Of a stretch of 64,000 nt of DNA, positions 1-8,246 are shown one piece after another (the stretch's first letter is position 1; each line of letters starts with the position of its first letter). The translations under genes and the position numbers were made by a program. The DNA comes from Rhizorhabdus histidinilytica. GTDB taxonomy: Bacteria > Pseudomonadota > Alphaproteobacteria > Sphingomonadales > Sphingomonadaceae. The stretch is from NCBI RefSeq assembly GCF_900167915.1, contig NZ_FUYM01000002.1:186001-250000 (forward strand), given 5' to 3'. A model generated the notes under the pieces. The model did not search any database and was not told where the DNA came from. It was given only the letters and a program-made list of their open reading frames with translations.

Positions 1-1461
1 GGCATCGATGCGGAGCTGCAGATCATGCAGTCGAGCGGGGCGGTGATGGGCGCGGCGATGGCGGCGCGCAAGGCCGCCTATGCGATCGAATCCGGGCCGG
101 CCGCCGGCGTGATGGCCGCCGCCCATCTGGCGCGCGAGGCGGGGCGTCCCGGCCTCGTCTCGTTCGACATGGGCGGCACAACCGCGAAGGCCGGCCTCGT
201 CGTCGACGGCGAGCCGCGCATCACCCACCAGTTCCGCGCCGGCGGCGGCACCAGCGCGGCGGGCCGCGCCGATGCGGGCGAGCCGATCAAGGTGCCGGTG
301 ATCGACCTGGCCGAGGTCGGCGCGGGCGGCGGCAGCATCGCGCGGGTCGACACCGGCGGCTTCCTGCGCGTCGGGCCGCACAGCGCCTCCTCCTATCCGG
401 GGCCCGCTTGCTACGGGCTGGGCGGCGCGCAGCCGACCGTCACCGACGCCAATGTCGTGCTCGGCTACATCAACCCCGGCTATTTCGCGGGTGGTAGCAT
501 GACGCTCGACGCCGAGGCGAGCCGGCGCGCGATCGAGGAGCATGTCGCCCGCCCGCTGGGGATCGACGTGGTCGCGGCGGCGCGCGGCATCCACGCCCTC
601 GCCAACACCGCGATGGCGGCGGCGATCCGGGTCGTCACCCTCCAGCGCGGCATCGATCCGCGCGATCATGCGCTGGTCGCCTCGGGCGGCGCCGGGCCGA
701 TCCACGCGGTGAAACTCGCCGAGCTGTTCGGGATCGAGACGGTGATCATCCCGCCGTCGCCGGGGGTCCGATCGGCCTGGGGCCTGCTGATCTCCGACCT
801 CGCCCATGATTTCGTCGCGACCGCGATCATGCGCGCGGCCGAGGCCGATCCGGCGCGGATCGCGACGATCCTCGCCGGGCTGGAGGAGAAGGGCCGGCAG
901 GCGCTGGCGCGCGCCGCGTCGGCCGAGACGCGGATCGTCGTCCAGCGCAGCATCGACATCCGTCTCGCCCACCAGCACCAGGAGATCACCGTGCCGCTCG
1001 GCGACGGGCCGGTCGACGCCGCGCTGCTGGAGCGGGCCGAGGCGGACTTCCGCGCCATCTATGCCCGCACCTTCGGTATCAGGCCGAAGGAGGCATGCCA
1101 GTTCGTCAACTTCCGGCTGCGTATCTCGGCGGTGGTCGAAAAGCCGGCGCCTGTCGGTCGCGCCTGGGGCGACGGCATCGCCGACCGCGCGCGTAAGGGC
1201 ATCCGCGAGGCCTGGTTCGACGGTCGCGCGCTCGCGACTCCGGTCTATGACCGCGCCCGGCTCGAACCCGGCGACCGGATCATGGGGCCGGCGATCGTCG
1301 AGGAACCCGATTCCTCGACCATCTGTCCCGACGGCTATGCCGCCACCGTCGACCTGCACGGCAACCTGCTGATCTCGCCGGCCAGCGCCGACGAGCGATC
1401 GGGCCCTGAGGACGGCGACGCGGCGCCCGTCGAGCGGACCCTGCACGATGCGCTCTGCTGA
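1..1461 (+). CDS. Hydantoinase/oxoprolinase family protein, subunit A (HyuA-like), 5'-truncated by window edge
   Basis: The frame is open from base 1, so the gene starts upstream; about 486 C-terminal residues are visible, against roughly 690 for the family. The ATPase phosphate loop of the actin/sugar-kinase fold appears as DMGGTTAKAGLV (visible residues about 56-67). VASGGAGPIHA follows near residue 226 and GPAIVEEPDSST near the C-terminus, both typical of HyuA. Family members are ATP-dependent hydrolases of cyclic amides (N-methylhydantoin, 5-oxoproline) or carboxylases such as acetone and acetophenone carboxylase, normally paired with a HyuB subunit. No HyuB follows here; a P450 overlaps the 3' end instead, so HyuB must lie upstream or be absent. 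The substrate is unknown. The family call is firm. Confidence 0.9.
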   Translation, partial: GIDAELQIMQSSGAVMGAAMAARKAAYAIESGPAAGVMAAAHLAREAGRPGLVSFDMGGTTAKAGLVVDGEPRITHQFRAGGGTSAAGRADAGEPIKVPVIDLAEVGAGGGSIARVDTGGFLRVGPHSASSYPGPACYGLGGAQPTVTDANVVLGYINPGYFAGGSMTLDAEASRRAIEEHVARPLGIDVVAAARGIHALANTAMAAAIRVVTLQRGIDPRDHALVASGGAGPIHAVKLAELFGIETVIIPPSPGVRSAWGLLISDLAHDFVATAIMRAAEADPARIATILAGLEEKGRQALARAASAETRIVVQRSIDIRLAHQHQEITVPLGDGPVDAALLERAEADFRAIYARTFGIRPKEACQFVNFRLRISAVVEKPAPVGRAWGDGIADRARKGIREAWFDGRALATPVYDRARLEPGDRIMGPAIVEEPDSSTICPDGYAATVDLHGNLLISPASADERSGPEDGDAAPVERTLHDALC

Positions 1462-2704
1462 GCAGCTCGACACGCCCGAGGCGGTGCTGGCGGTGATCTT
1501 CGCCCCGAACCGCCCAGGCGACATCTATCCCTGGTACCACAGGCTGCGCGCGCTCGCCCCGCTCCACCATGTCGCGGGCTTTCACGGCCAACCCGCCTGG
1601 ATCGCCAGTTCGTGGAGCGCGGTGCACCGCATCGCGCGGGACCCGCGCATGCGCTCCGACCCCAAGACCCTCGATATCTACAGCGTCGGCGAGGCGGGGC
1701 GGGGCTTCGACGCGATGATGCGGCGGCTGATGCTGTTCCTGCCGCGCACCGACCATGACCGGGTCCGCGCGACGGTGAGCGCCAGCTTCACCCCGCGCGC
1801 CGTCGAGACGCATCGGCGGCTGGCGCGCCAGGTGGTCGACCGCCTGATCGACGATCTGGCGGAGGGGCATTTCGACCTGGTGCGCGACTTCGCCTATCCG
1901 TTGCCGGTCTTCATCATCTGCCGGATGATGGGCATTCCGCATGAGGATGTGCCGCTGTTCATCGGCTGGGCCCATGATTTCGCCGCGCGTGGCGACATCG
2001 GGCCGCGACTGGGGGCAGAGGCGATCCGCGCGGGCGAGGCGGCGACGGCGGGCTTCCAGGATTATTTCGCCCGGCTGATCGCGCGGCGGCGGCGCGATCC
2101 CGGCGACGACCTGATGAGCGCGATGATCGCTGGCCGGGCCGGCGGCGTCGCGCTGACCGACGACGAGATCGTCGCGGCGGCGGTGTTGCTGCTCCAGGCC
2201 GGCCATTCGACGACCGCTGACCTGATCGGCATGGGCACCCGGCACTTGCTGCTTCATCCGGACCAATGGCGGTTGCTGATCGAGCGACCCGACATCGTCG
2301 CCGGCGCGGTGATGGAGCTGCTGCGCTACGATAGTTCGGTGCAGATGTCGCACCGGGTCGCGGTCGAGGATTTCGAGGTGGAGGGCCGGACGATCCGCAA
2401 GGGCGATCTGTGCCTGCTGCTCAACGGCGCCGCGAACCGCGATCCGGCGGCGGTGCCCGATCCCGACCGGCTCGATCTGTTGCGCACCGGCATCAACACG
2501 GCGCCCTTCGGCGGCGGGCCCTATATGTGCCTCGGCCAATATCTGGCGCGGGTGGAGTTGCAGGAGGCGTTCCTGGGCCTGACCCGGCGGATGCCCGATC
2601 TGGCGCTGTGTGGCGAAGACGCCGTGTACGCGGGCGGCGTCACGCTGCGAGGGCTGGCCGCCCTGCCGGTGCGCAGCGATCGCCCGCACCGGCATGCGGC
2701 ATAA
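1448..2704 (+). CDS. Cytochrome P450
   Basis: A soluble bacterial P450 of 418 residues. The I-helix oxygen-activation motif is AGHSTT (about residue 251), the K-helix ExxR is ELLR (about 290), and the heme-thiolate loop is FGGGPYMCLG with the axial Cys near 360. The loop has Tyr-Met where His/Arg is usual, a tolerated variation. The start overlaps the end of the hydantoinase gene by 14 bp, which suggests translational coupling and a shared substrate pathway. No ferredoxin or ferredoxin reductase gene is adjacent, so electrons must come from elsewhere. It converges with the CoA-transferase gene, with only 3 bp between the stop codons. The role is probably hydroxylation of a hydrophobic growth substrate; the specific reaction is not inferable. 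Confidence 0.95.
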   Translation: MRSAEQLDTPEAVLAVIFAPNRPGDIYPWYHRLRALAPLHHVAGFHGQPAWIASSWSAVHRIARDPRMRSDPKTLDIYSVGEAGRGFDAMMRRLMLFLPRTDHDRVRATVSASFTPRAVETHRRLARQVVDRLIDDLAEGHFDLVRDFAYPLPVFIICRMMGIPHEDVPLFIGWAHDFAARGDIGPRLGAEAIRAGEAATAGFQDYFARLIARRRRDPGDDLMSAMIAGRAGGVALTDDEIVAAAVLLLQAGHSTTADLIGMGTRHLLLHPDQWRLLIERPDIVAGAVMELLRYDSSVQMSHRVAVEDFEVEGRTIRKGDLCLLLNGAANRDPAAVPDPDRLDLLRTGINTAPFGGGPYMCLGQYLARVELQEAFLGLTRRMPDLALCGEDAVYAGGVTLRGLAALPVRSDRPHRHAA

Positions 2705-2707
2705 GGA

Positions 2708-3907
2708 TCAGGCGATCACGCCCGCCGCGCGGTAGCGGCCGATCTGCTCGGCATCGAGACCGAGCGCTGCGAAGATCTCGTCGCTATGTTCGCCGCAATT
2801 GGGCGCGGGCTCTTCGGCGTGGGCCGCCCGGCCGTCGACGGTGAGCGGGGCCGAGACGAGCTTCACGGGATAACCGTCGCGAGTGCCGATCTCGAAGATC
2901 ATGTCGTTGGCGATGGTCTGCGGATCGGCGTAGAGGTCGTGCAGGTTCTGGACCAGCTCCCACGGTGCGTCGAACGCCTCGAAACGGGGTTGCCACGCCG
3001 CCCAGTCGCGTGCGCCGAACGCCTGTTCGAAGATGCCGATCAGCTCGCGGCCATTGGCCATGCGCGCCGCCGCGTCGTTGAAGCGGGGATCGTCGATCAG
3101 TTCGTCAAGCTCCAGCGTCGCGCACAGGCCGGGCCAGAAGCGGCTCGAATCGAGGAAGACGAGCTGGATCCAGCGGCCGTCGCGGGTGCGGTAGGTGCCG
3201 ACCAGCGGGTTCTGCTCCACCGCGCGCTGGAGGATGTTGGGCGGATAGCCGGGGTCCTGCGACGCGACCAGGTCGTTCGACAGCATCCAGGTCGCCATCG
3301 ACAGCAACGAGGTTTCCACGACCGACGGCTCGCCGGTCTGCGCCCGCTTGAACAGCGCGCCCGCCACGCCGAAGGCGAGCGCGACCGCGCTGGCATGGTC
3401 GCCTACCGCGCGCGGCTGGCGCGCATAGCTTCCCTCCTGCGACAGGATATGGCCGAAGCCGCCACGCGCCCAGAAGGAGCTGGCGTCGAAACCCGCCTTG
3501 CCCGCCTCGGGTCCGGCGAAGCCCAGGCCGTTGGCGCGGGCGTAGATCAGCTTCGGATTGTGCGCGCGCAGTTCCTCGACCGTCAGGCCTAGCTTGCGGA
3601 TCGCCGCGGGGCGCAGGCTGGTCATGAATATGTCGGCGCTCTCGATCAGGCTGCACAGCAGCTTGTGGCCGTCGGCGCTCTTGAGGTCGATACAGACGCT
3701 CTTCTTGCCGCGATTGTTCTGCTCGAGGCTGAAATTGGGGCCCGCGGTCGAACGACGATCGACGACGAGGCTGCGATAGGGATCGCCGACGCCCGGGGTT
3801 TCCACCTTGATCACCTCCGCGCCGAGGTCGGCGAGCATGGTGCTCGCGGCGGGCACCATGACATATTGTGCCAGTTCGACCACGCGGACGCCCTTGAACA
3901 GTTGCAT
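2708..3907 (-). CDS. CaiB/BaiF (family III) CoA-transferase
   Basis: 399 residues, starting at MQLFKGVRVVELAQ. This start is chosen because GGAGGGATCGG precedes it and because the upstream in-frame extension reads like noncoding sequence. Family III features are visible: LADLGAEVIKVETPG near residues 24-38, and the catalytic aspartate in AGFDASSFWARGG near residue 140, which forms the aspartyl-CoA anhydride. These enzymes move CoA between acids and so activate a carboxylate without ATP. The gene is divergent from the thiolase-like/DUF35 pair across a 194-bp region holding two inverted copies of an 18-bp operator-like motif, so the genes probably form one regulated catabolic unit. Substrate unknown. 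Confidence 0.92.
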   Translation of the reverse strand: MQLFKGVRVVELAQYVMVPAASTMLADLGAEVIKVETPGVGDPYRSLVVDRRSTAGPNFSLEQNNRGKKSVCIDLKSADGHKLLCSLIESADIFMTSLRPAAIRKLGLTVEELRAHNPKLIYARANGLGFAGPEAGKAGFDASSFWARGGFGHILSQEGSYARQPRAVGDHASAVALAFGVAGALFKRAQTGEPSVVETSLLSMATWMLSNDLVASQDPGYPPNILQRAVEQNPLVGTYRTRDGRWIQLVFLDSSRFWPGLCATLELDELIDDPRFNDAAARMANGRELIGIFEQAFGARDWAAWQPRFEAFDAPWELVQNLHDLYADPQTIANDMIFEIGTRDGYPVKLVSAPLTVDGRAAHAEEPAPNCGEHSDEIFAALGLDAEQIGRYRAAGVIA

Positions 3908-3960
3908 CCGATCCCTCCAACCGCGGCCCGTTCGATCGGCCGCGCCCGGCCACAAATATG

Positions 3961-3978
3961 ACCAAGCGCTTTGTTGGT
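3961..3978. promoter_or_regulatory. TetR-like operator candidate, copy 1 (ACCAAGCGCTTTGTTGGT)
   Basis: This 18-bp imperfect palindrome has ACCAA/TTGGT outer arms. Its centre is 62 bp upstream of the CoA-transferase start. It matches the reverse complement of copy 2 at 4029-4046 at 15 of 18 positions. The match, the symmetry and the position are seen directly; the regulator type is inferred from size and symmetry. Confidence 0.6.
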
Positions 3979-4028
3979 CAATTGGCGCTAAGCTTTTACC
4001 AAGTTGAATATTATGCATTTTCATTTTT

Positions 4029-4046
4029 ACCAAACAAGCGCTTGGA
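4029..4046. promoter_or_regulatory. TetR-like operator candidate, copy 2 (ACCAAACAAGCGCTTGGA)
   Basis: It contains the perfect 10-bp palindrome CAAGCGCTTG and is oriented opposite to copy 1. Its centre is 64 bp upstream of the thiolase-like start, mirroring the 62 bp of copy 1 from the divergent gene. Each divergent promoter therefore seems to carry its own site at the same distance. Confidence 0.6.
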
Positions 4047-4101
4047 TTGTGCCTGGTGTCCCGTTAGGTTGAGCCCCACGAGATAAGGAGAGGATGGCGG
4101 C

Positions 4102-5265
4102 ATGGCGTCTGGCCTGTCGGGAAAGGCGGCGATAGCCGGTGTCGGCTATACCGAATTCTCGCGCAATTCCGGTGTCAGCACGCTGACGCTCGCGCTGCGC
4201 GCGATCATGGCGGCGCTCGACGATGCGGGGCTCGACCCCGGAAAGGTCGACGGCATCGCCACCCATCGCGTCGGGGACTCGATCCCGGCGCCGATGGTCG
4301 CCGTGTCGCTTGGATTGACCGACCCTCATTATTATGTCGATCATTTCGGCGGCGGCGGCAGCTCGCACGGGCTGGTCGGGCAGGCGGCGCTTGCCGTCGC
4401 TGCCGGCGTCGCGGACCATGTCGTCTGCTATCGCGCGATCAACGCCCGCTCCGAATTCCGCATGGGCGGCACCGGCCGACCGCTGGTCGACCATATCGAG
4501 ACCCAGTATCAGGCGGCCTACGGTTATATGGCCCCGCCGCAATATTATGCGATGATGGCGCGCGCCTATATGGACGCCTTCGGGGTCGACGAACGTCACC
4601 TCGGCGCTGTCGCGATCTCGCAGCGCGCCAACGCCGCGCACAATCCGCGCGCCATGATGCGCGATCCGATCAGCTTCGACGACTATCGTGCGTCGCGGAT
4701 GATCGCCGAGCCGTTCCGCCTGCTCGACTGCTGCCTGGAGACCGACGTTGGCGTCGCTCTGCTCGTCACCACGCCCGAACGGGCGCGCGACCTGCGCAAG
4801 CCGGCGGTGATCGTCGACGCGGCGGCCTGGGGCGGCGGCACGACGTTGCAGAGCGCCGGCGCGCCGGACATCACCACTTCCTATGCCGCGCGGATGGCGC
4901 CGCGCCTGTTCGGCCTGGCCGGGATCGGCCCGGCCGACGTCGACTTCGCCAATTTCTACGACTGCTTCACCTTCTCGGTGCTGATGCAGCTCGAGGATTA
5001 CGGCTTCTGCGGCAAGGGCGAGGCGGGCGGCTTCGTGCTCGACGGCCAGCACCGGATGGACGGACGACTGCCGGTCAACCCGCATGGCGGCTTCCTGTCG
5101 GAAGGCTATGCGCACGGCATGAACCATATCGCCGAAGCGGTGCAGCAGCTCCGCGGCGAGGCGGGCGGCCGCCAGGTCCGCGACGCCCGCATCGGTCTCA
5201 GCACCGGCGCCCCCGGCTATGTCGGCGGCGTGACCAGCGCGCTCCTGCTCCGGAGGGACGGATGA
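4102..5265 (+). CDS. Thiolase-like protein of the SCP-x/Ltp type, possible retro-aldolase
   Basis: 387 residues; the start is supported by AAGGAGAGG about 9 bp upstream. The thiolase fold is recognised from AAIAGVGYTEFSR at the N-terminus, ANFYDCFTFSVLMQLE near residues 275-290 and NPHGGFLSEGYAHG near 330. The position that normally carries the acyl-accepting cysteine (NxCASG-type segment) reads GGGGSSHGLV, so the nucleophile appears to be replaced by serine. Family members lacking this cysteine include Ltp2 of actinobacterial steroid side-chain degradation, a retro-aldolase that needs a DUF35 partner. A DUF35 gene overlaps this one by 4 bp, so a thiolase-like/DUF35 aldolase complex is a reasonable inference. 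Activity as an ordinary thiolase is unlikely. Confidence 0.88.
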   Translation: MASGLSGKAAIAGVGYTEFSRNSGVSTLTLALRAIMAALDDAGLDPGKVDGIATHRVGDSIPAPMVAVSLGLTDPHYYVDHFGGGGSSHGLVGQAALAVAAGVADHVVCYRAINARSEFRMGGTGRPLVDHIETQYQAAYGYMAPPQYYAMMARAYMDAFGVDERHLGAVAISQRANAAHNPRAMMRDPISFDDYRASRMIAEPFRLLDCCLETDVGVALLVTTPERARDLRKPAVIVDAAAWGGGTTLQSAGAPDITTSYAARMAPRLFGLAGIGPADVDFANFYDCFTFSVLMQLEDYGFCGKGEAGGFVLDGQHRMDGRLPVNPHGGFLSEGYAHGMNHIAEAVQQLRGEAGGRQVRDARIGLSTGAPGYVGGVTSALLLRRDG

Positions 5266-5672
5266 TCGCCAAGCCTGTTCCCGTGCCCGACAAGGATTCG
5301 GCCCCCTATTGGGAAGGGCTGGCGGCGGGCGAGATCAGGGTGCAGCGCTGCGCGGGCTGCGGCACGCTGCGCTGGCCGGCGCGCGCGATCTGCAATCGCT
5401 GCCGCAGCTTCGACGCCGATTGGGTGGCGACGAGCGGACGCGGCACGATCAAGAGCTGGATCCGCACGCATCAGCGCTTCCACCCGGCCTTCGCCGACGA
5501 GCTTCCCTATGTGACGCTGCTCGTCGCGCTCGCCGAGCAGGCGGACATCCAGATCATCGGCGCCTTTGCCGATCCGGCGGCCGAACCCAGGACGGGGGCA
5601 CCGGTGCGCGCGGTCTTCAGGAACGGCCAGGACGGTGGGCCGATCCTGTTCTGGGAGCCCGATGCTCCCTGA
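5262..5672 (+). CDS. Zn-ribbon/OB-fold DUF35 protein, partner of the thiolase-like protein
   Basis: 136 residues. The rubredoxin-like zinc ribbon is complete, with Cys30-x2-Cys33 and Cys44-x2-Cys47 (RCAGCGTLRW and ICNRCRS), followed by an OB-fold region. DUF35 proteins bind acyl-CoA and pair with thiolase-like subunits (ChsH2 with Ltp2, and AcaB-type complexes). The ATG overlaps the stop of the thiolase-like gene by 4 bp, so the two are translationally coupled and probably made in equal amounts. No catalytic residues are expected; its role is structural and CoA-binding. Confidence 0.9.
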   Translation: MIAKPVPVPDKDSAPYWEGLAAGEIRVQRCAGCGTLRWPARAICNRCRSFDADWVATSGRGTIKSWIRTHQRFHPAFADELPYVTLLVALAEQADIQIIGAFADPAAEPRTGAPVRAVFRNGQDGGPILFWEPDAP

Positions 5673-5694
5673 CGCGAGCGGGCCGGTCAAAAAT

Positions 5695-5712
5695 ACAAAG
5701 CAAGCATTTGGT
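5695..5712. promoter_or_regulatory. TetR-like operator candidate, copy 3 (ACAAAGCAAGCATTTGGT)
   Basis: The reverse complement ACCAAATGCTTGCTTTGT matches copy 1 at 13 of 18 positions. It lies between the DUF35 stop and the TonB-receptor start, centred 54 bp upstream of that start. This suggests the receptor has its own promoter under the same repressor. Confidence 0.45.
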
Positions 5713-5757
5713 TTAATGAAGAGTGTGGGCAATGACCCGCATGAACAGGGGACGAGC

Positions 5758-8073
5758 ATGACGGACAGGACGACGACGGTTTCGCTGCTTCTGGGGATTT
5801 CCGCGATCGCGCTGGGCGCCGCTGCGCCGGCGGCGGCGCAGGGCACGCCCGAGGAGACGGTGGCGACCACGGGCGGGGGACTCGAGGAGATCATCGTCAC
5901 CGCCCGCCGCCGCGAGGAGGCGATGCAGGACACGCCGATCTCGGTCAGCGCGCTGTCGAGCGCCTCGCTGGAGCGGTCGAACGTCCAGGCGCTCGACGAC
6001 ATCACCCGCCTGATGCCGAACGTGGCGATCCAGGCGCAGTCGGGCTTCCTGGCGGGCAACACCGCCTTCATCCGCGGCATCGGATCGCAGGAGCCGCTGC
6101 TGTCGGTCGACTCGCCGGTCGGCATCTACATCGACGGCGTCTATATCGGGCGCAACAACGCCTCGAACCTCGAACTGGTCGATCTGGAGCGGATCGAGGT
6201 GCTGCGCGGTCCGCAGGGCACGCTGTTCGGCCGCAACACCACCGGCGGCGCGATCAGCATGGTGACCAAGAAGCCGGCCAGCGAGTTCGGCGTCGAGCAG
6301 AAGGTCACCGTCGCCCAATATGACGAATATGCCGCGCGCACCCGGATCGACACCGGCCTGCTCGGGGAGACGGGGCTCAGCGCGACGCTGTCCTACATGC
6401 ACCGGCAGCGCGACGGCTGGCTGAACAACAAATATGCCAAGGGATCGCACACCCAGGGCGCGCTCAACACCGATGCGGTCTGGGCGAAGGTGCATGGCGA
6501 GTGGGGCGCCTTCCAGGCGGACTACACCTTCGACTGGACCGACATGCGCGGCGTGCCCGGCGGTTTCCAGACGCGCTTCCTGTCGCCGCTGCTGCGGGCC
6601 TATTATGGCAACACCACCGGCAATTCGCTGCTCGACGAGGTGCAGCAGGATTATAACAAGAATTTCAGCGTCCGCTCGAAGGCGCTGCAGCGGGTCAAGA
6701 TCATCGGCCATGCGCTGACCGTGCAATATGACGTCAGCGACGACATCACGCTCAAGTCGATCACCGGCCGCCGCACCTACAAGGCGGCGCTCGGCACCGC
6801 CTATGCCCCGCCCGGCATCTTCGGCAATACCACCGCCGGTATCCAGGAAGTGCAGATCTACTCGGCCGACGCGAAGGACGAGGACGTCAAGCAGTTCTCT
6901 CAGGAGTTCCAGCTGCTCGGCAAGCTCGGCGACTTCAGCTATGTCGGCGGCCTCTATTATTTCGAGGAAGACAGCAAATATTTCAATCCGACGAGCTATT
7001 CGTTCGTCGTCTCGCCGACGCTGGCGTCGAACCTGTCCTCCTCGACCATCTTCGACTATCAGGCGAAGTCCTACGCCGCCTTCGGCCAGGCAAGCTGGAA
7101 GCCGCAATCGCTCGACGAGAAGCTCGAGCTCACCTTCGGCGTCCGTTACACCAAGGACAAGAAGGCGGTGCAGCAGACCGCCAGCACCGTCCGCAACGGC
7201 AAGGCCAGCTTCGACGACACGTCGATCAACGCGATCATCAGCTACAAGCCGGTCGACGACGTGATGGTCTATGCCCGCTACGGCACCGGCTATCGCTCGG
7301 GCGGCTTCAACACCCGCGCCAGCGCCACCCAGTCCTTCGTGTTCGAGCCGGAGAAGGCGAAGACCTACGAGGCGGGGATCAAGAGCGAGTTCCTCGATCG
7401 CCACGTCCGACTCAACGCGGCGGTCTTCCACACCGACTACAAGGACCTCCAGGTCACCCAGTATCTCGCCACCGCGGCGGGCGGCGGCGGCTTCACCAAC
7501 AACGCCTCGGCCAGGTTCCGCGGCTTCGAGGTGGAGTTGCAGGCGGTGCCGGTCGACGGGCTGACGCTCGACGGCAGCGTCGGCTATGTCGATCCCAAAT
7601 ATAACGAGATTTTCTTCATCGTTCCCGCGGCGCCCGTGCCCGGCCATACGCCGGGGGCCGGCGAGGTGGCCGGCGGCCTCGGCAACTATGCCGACATCAG
7701 CAAGTTCCCCTATGTGCCGAAATGGACGGTCCATCTGGGCGGGCAATATCTGAGCGAGGATATCGGTTTCGGGAAGCTGCTGCTCAAGCTCGACTATTCG
7801 TACAGCAGCAAGCGCTACTTCATGACCAACGTCCTGAACGGGCTGAACTTCGCCGATGCGATCGCCGATCCCGGCCAGCACCAGTTCGATGCGCGCATCG
7901 GCCTGGTCGAGGTGCCGGTCGCCGGCAAGTCGATGGACATCAGCCTCTTCGTCGAGAACCTGACCAACGAGCACAATATCAGCTCGGGCATCGACTTCGG
8001 CGCGCTCGGCTTCGCCGGCAACATCTACAGCCCGCCGCGCCGGATCGGCGTGGACGCGAAGATCAGCTTCTGA
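5758..8073 (+). CDS. TonB-dependent outer-membrane receptor
   Basis: 771 residues from MTDRTTTVSLLL, chosen because AGGGGA precedes it and a signal peptide ending AAPAAAQG follows directly. Longer in-frame starts would bury this signal. The TonB box/plug entry is LEEIIVTARRREEAMQDTPIS, shortened here to its key EIIVTARRR, followed by plug sequences such as RGPQGTLFGRNTTGGA. A long beta-barrel ends in KISF with the C-terminal aromatic needed for barrel assembly. Such receptors import bulky substrates or chelates across the outer membrane. The setting in a CoA-transferase/aldolase cluster, with a TetR-like site upstream, suggests uptake of that cluster's growth substrate rather than iron. Ligand unknown. 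Confidence 0.95.
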   Translation: MTDRTTTVSLLLGISAIALGAAAPAAAQGTPEETVATTGGGLEEIIVTARRREEAMQDTPISVSALSSASLERSNVQALDDITRLMPNVAIQAQSGFLAGNTAFIRGIGSQEPLLSVDSPVGIYIDGVYIGRNNASNLELVDLERIEVLRGPQGTLFGRNTTGGAISMVTKKPASEFGVEQKVTVAQYDEYAARTRIDTGLLGETGLSATLSYMHRQRDGWLNNKYAKGSHTQGALNTDAVWAKVHGEWGAFQADYTFDWTDMRGVPGGFQTRFLSPLLRAYYGNTTGNSLLDEVQQDYNKNFSVRSKALQRVKIIGHALTVQYDVSDDITLKSITGRRTYKAALGTAYAPPGIFGNTTAGIQEVQIYSADAKDEDVKQFSQEFQLLGKLGDFSYVGGLYYFEEDSKYFNPTSYSFVVSPTLASNLSSSTIFDYQAKSYAAFGQASWKPQSLDEKLELTFGVRYTKDKKAVQQTASTVRNGKASFDDTSINAIISYKPVDDVMVYARYGTGYRSGGFNTRASATQSFVFEPEKAKTYEAGIKSEFLDRHVRLNAAVFHTDYKDLQVTQYLATAAGGGGFTNNASARFRGFEVELQAVPVDGLTLDGSVGYVDPKYNEIFFIVPAAPVPGHTPGAGEVAGGLGNYADISKFPYVPKWTVHLGGQYLSEDIGFGKLLLKLDYSYSSKRYFMTNVLNGLNFADAIADPGQHQFDARIGLVEVPVAGKSMDISLFVENLTNEHNISSGIDFGALGFAGNIYSPPRRIGVDAKISF

Positions 8074-8099
8074 GGCGATATGGAATGAGCTTCATCCGT

Positions 8100-8192
8100 C
8101 CATCCTGAGGAGGGGCTGAGCCCGGCGAAGCCCCGTCTCGAAGGGCGTCCTTCGAGATGCCACTTCGCCGGGCTCAGCGGCTCCTCAGGATG
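8100..8192. repeat. Nested intergenic inverted repeat
   Basis: Arms CATCCTGAGGAG and CTGAGCCCGGCGAAG (8101-8130) are answered by CTTCGCCGGGCTCAG and CTCCTCAGGATG (8163-8192). An inner hairpin TCTCGAAGG/CCTTCGAGA sits at 8137-8157. It follows the receptor gene and precedes the amidohydrolase gene. It resembles the dispersed palindromic repeats of sphingomonad genomes and may act as a processing or termination structure. There is no U-tract. Confidence 0.8.
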
Positions 8193-8246
8193 AGCGGGAC
8201 GATCATCGGAGTTCTAACCGCACGAGGAATAGGAAGGGAGGGACGG

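Noticed and set aside
5713-7974. A 753-codon open frame antisense to the first TonB receptor
   Set aside because: It has the typical Arg/Ala/Val-rich composition of high-GC antisense frames, no conserved motif, and the receptor on the other strand is unambiguous.
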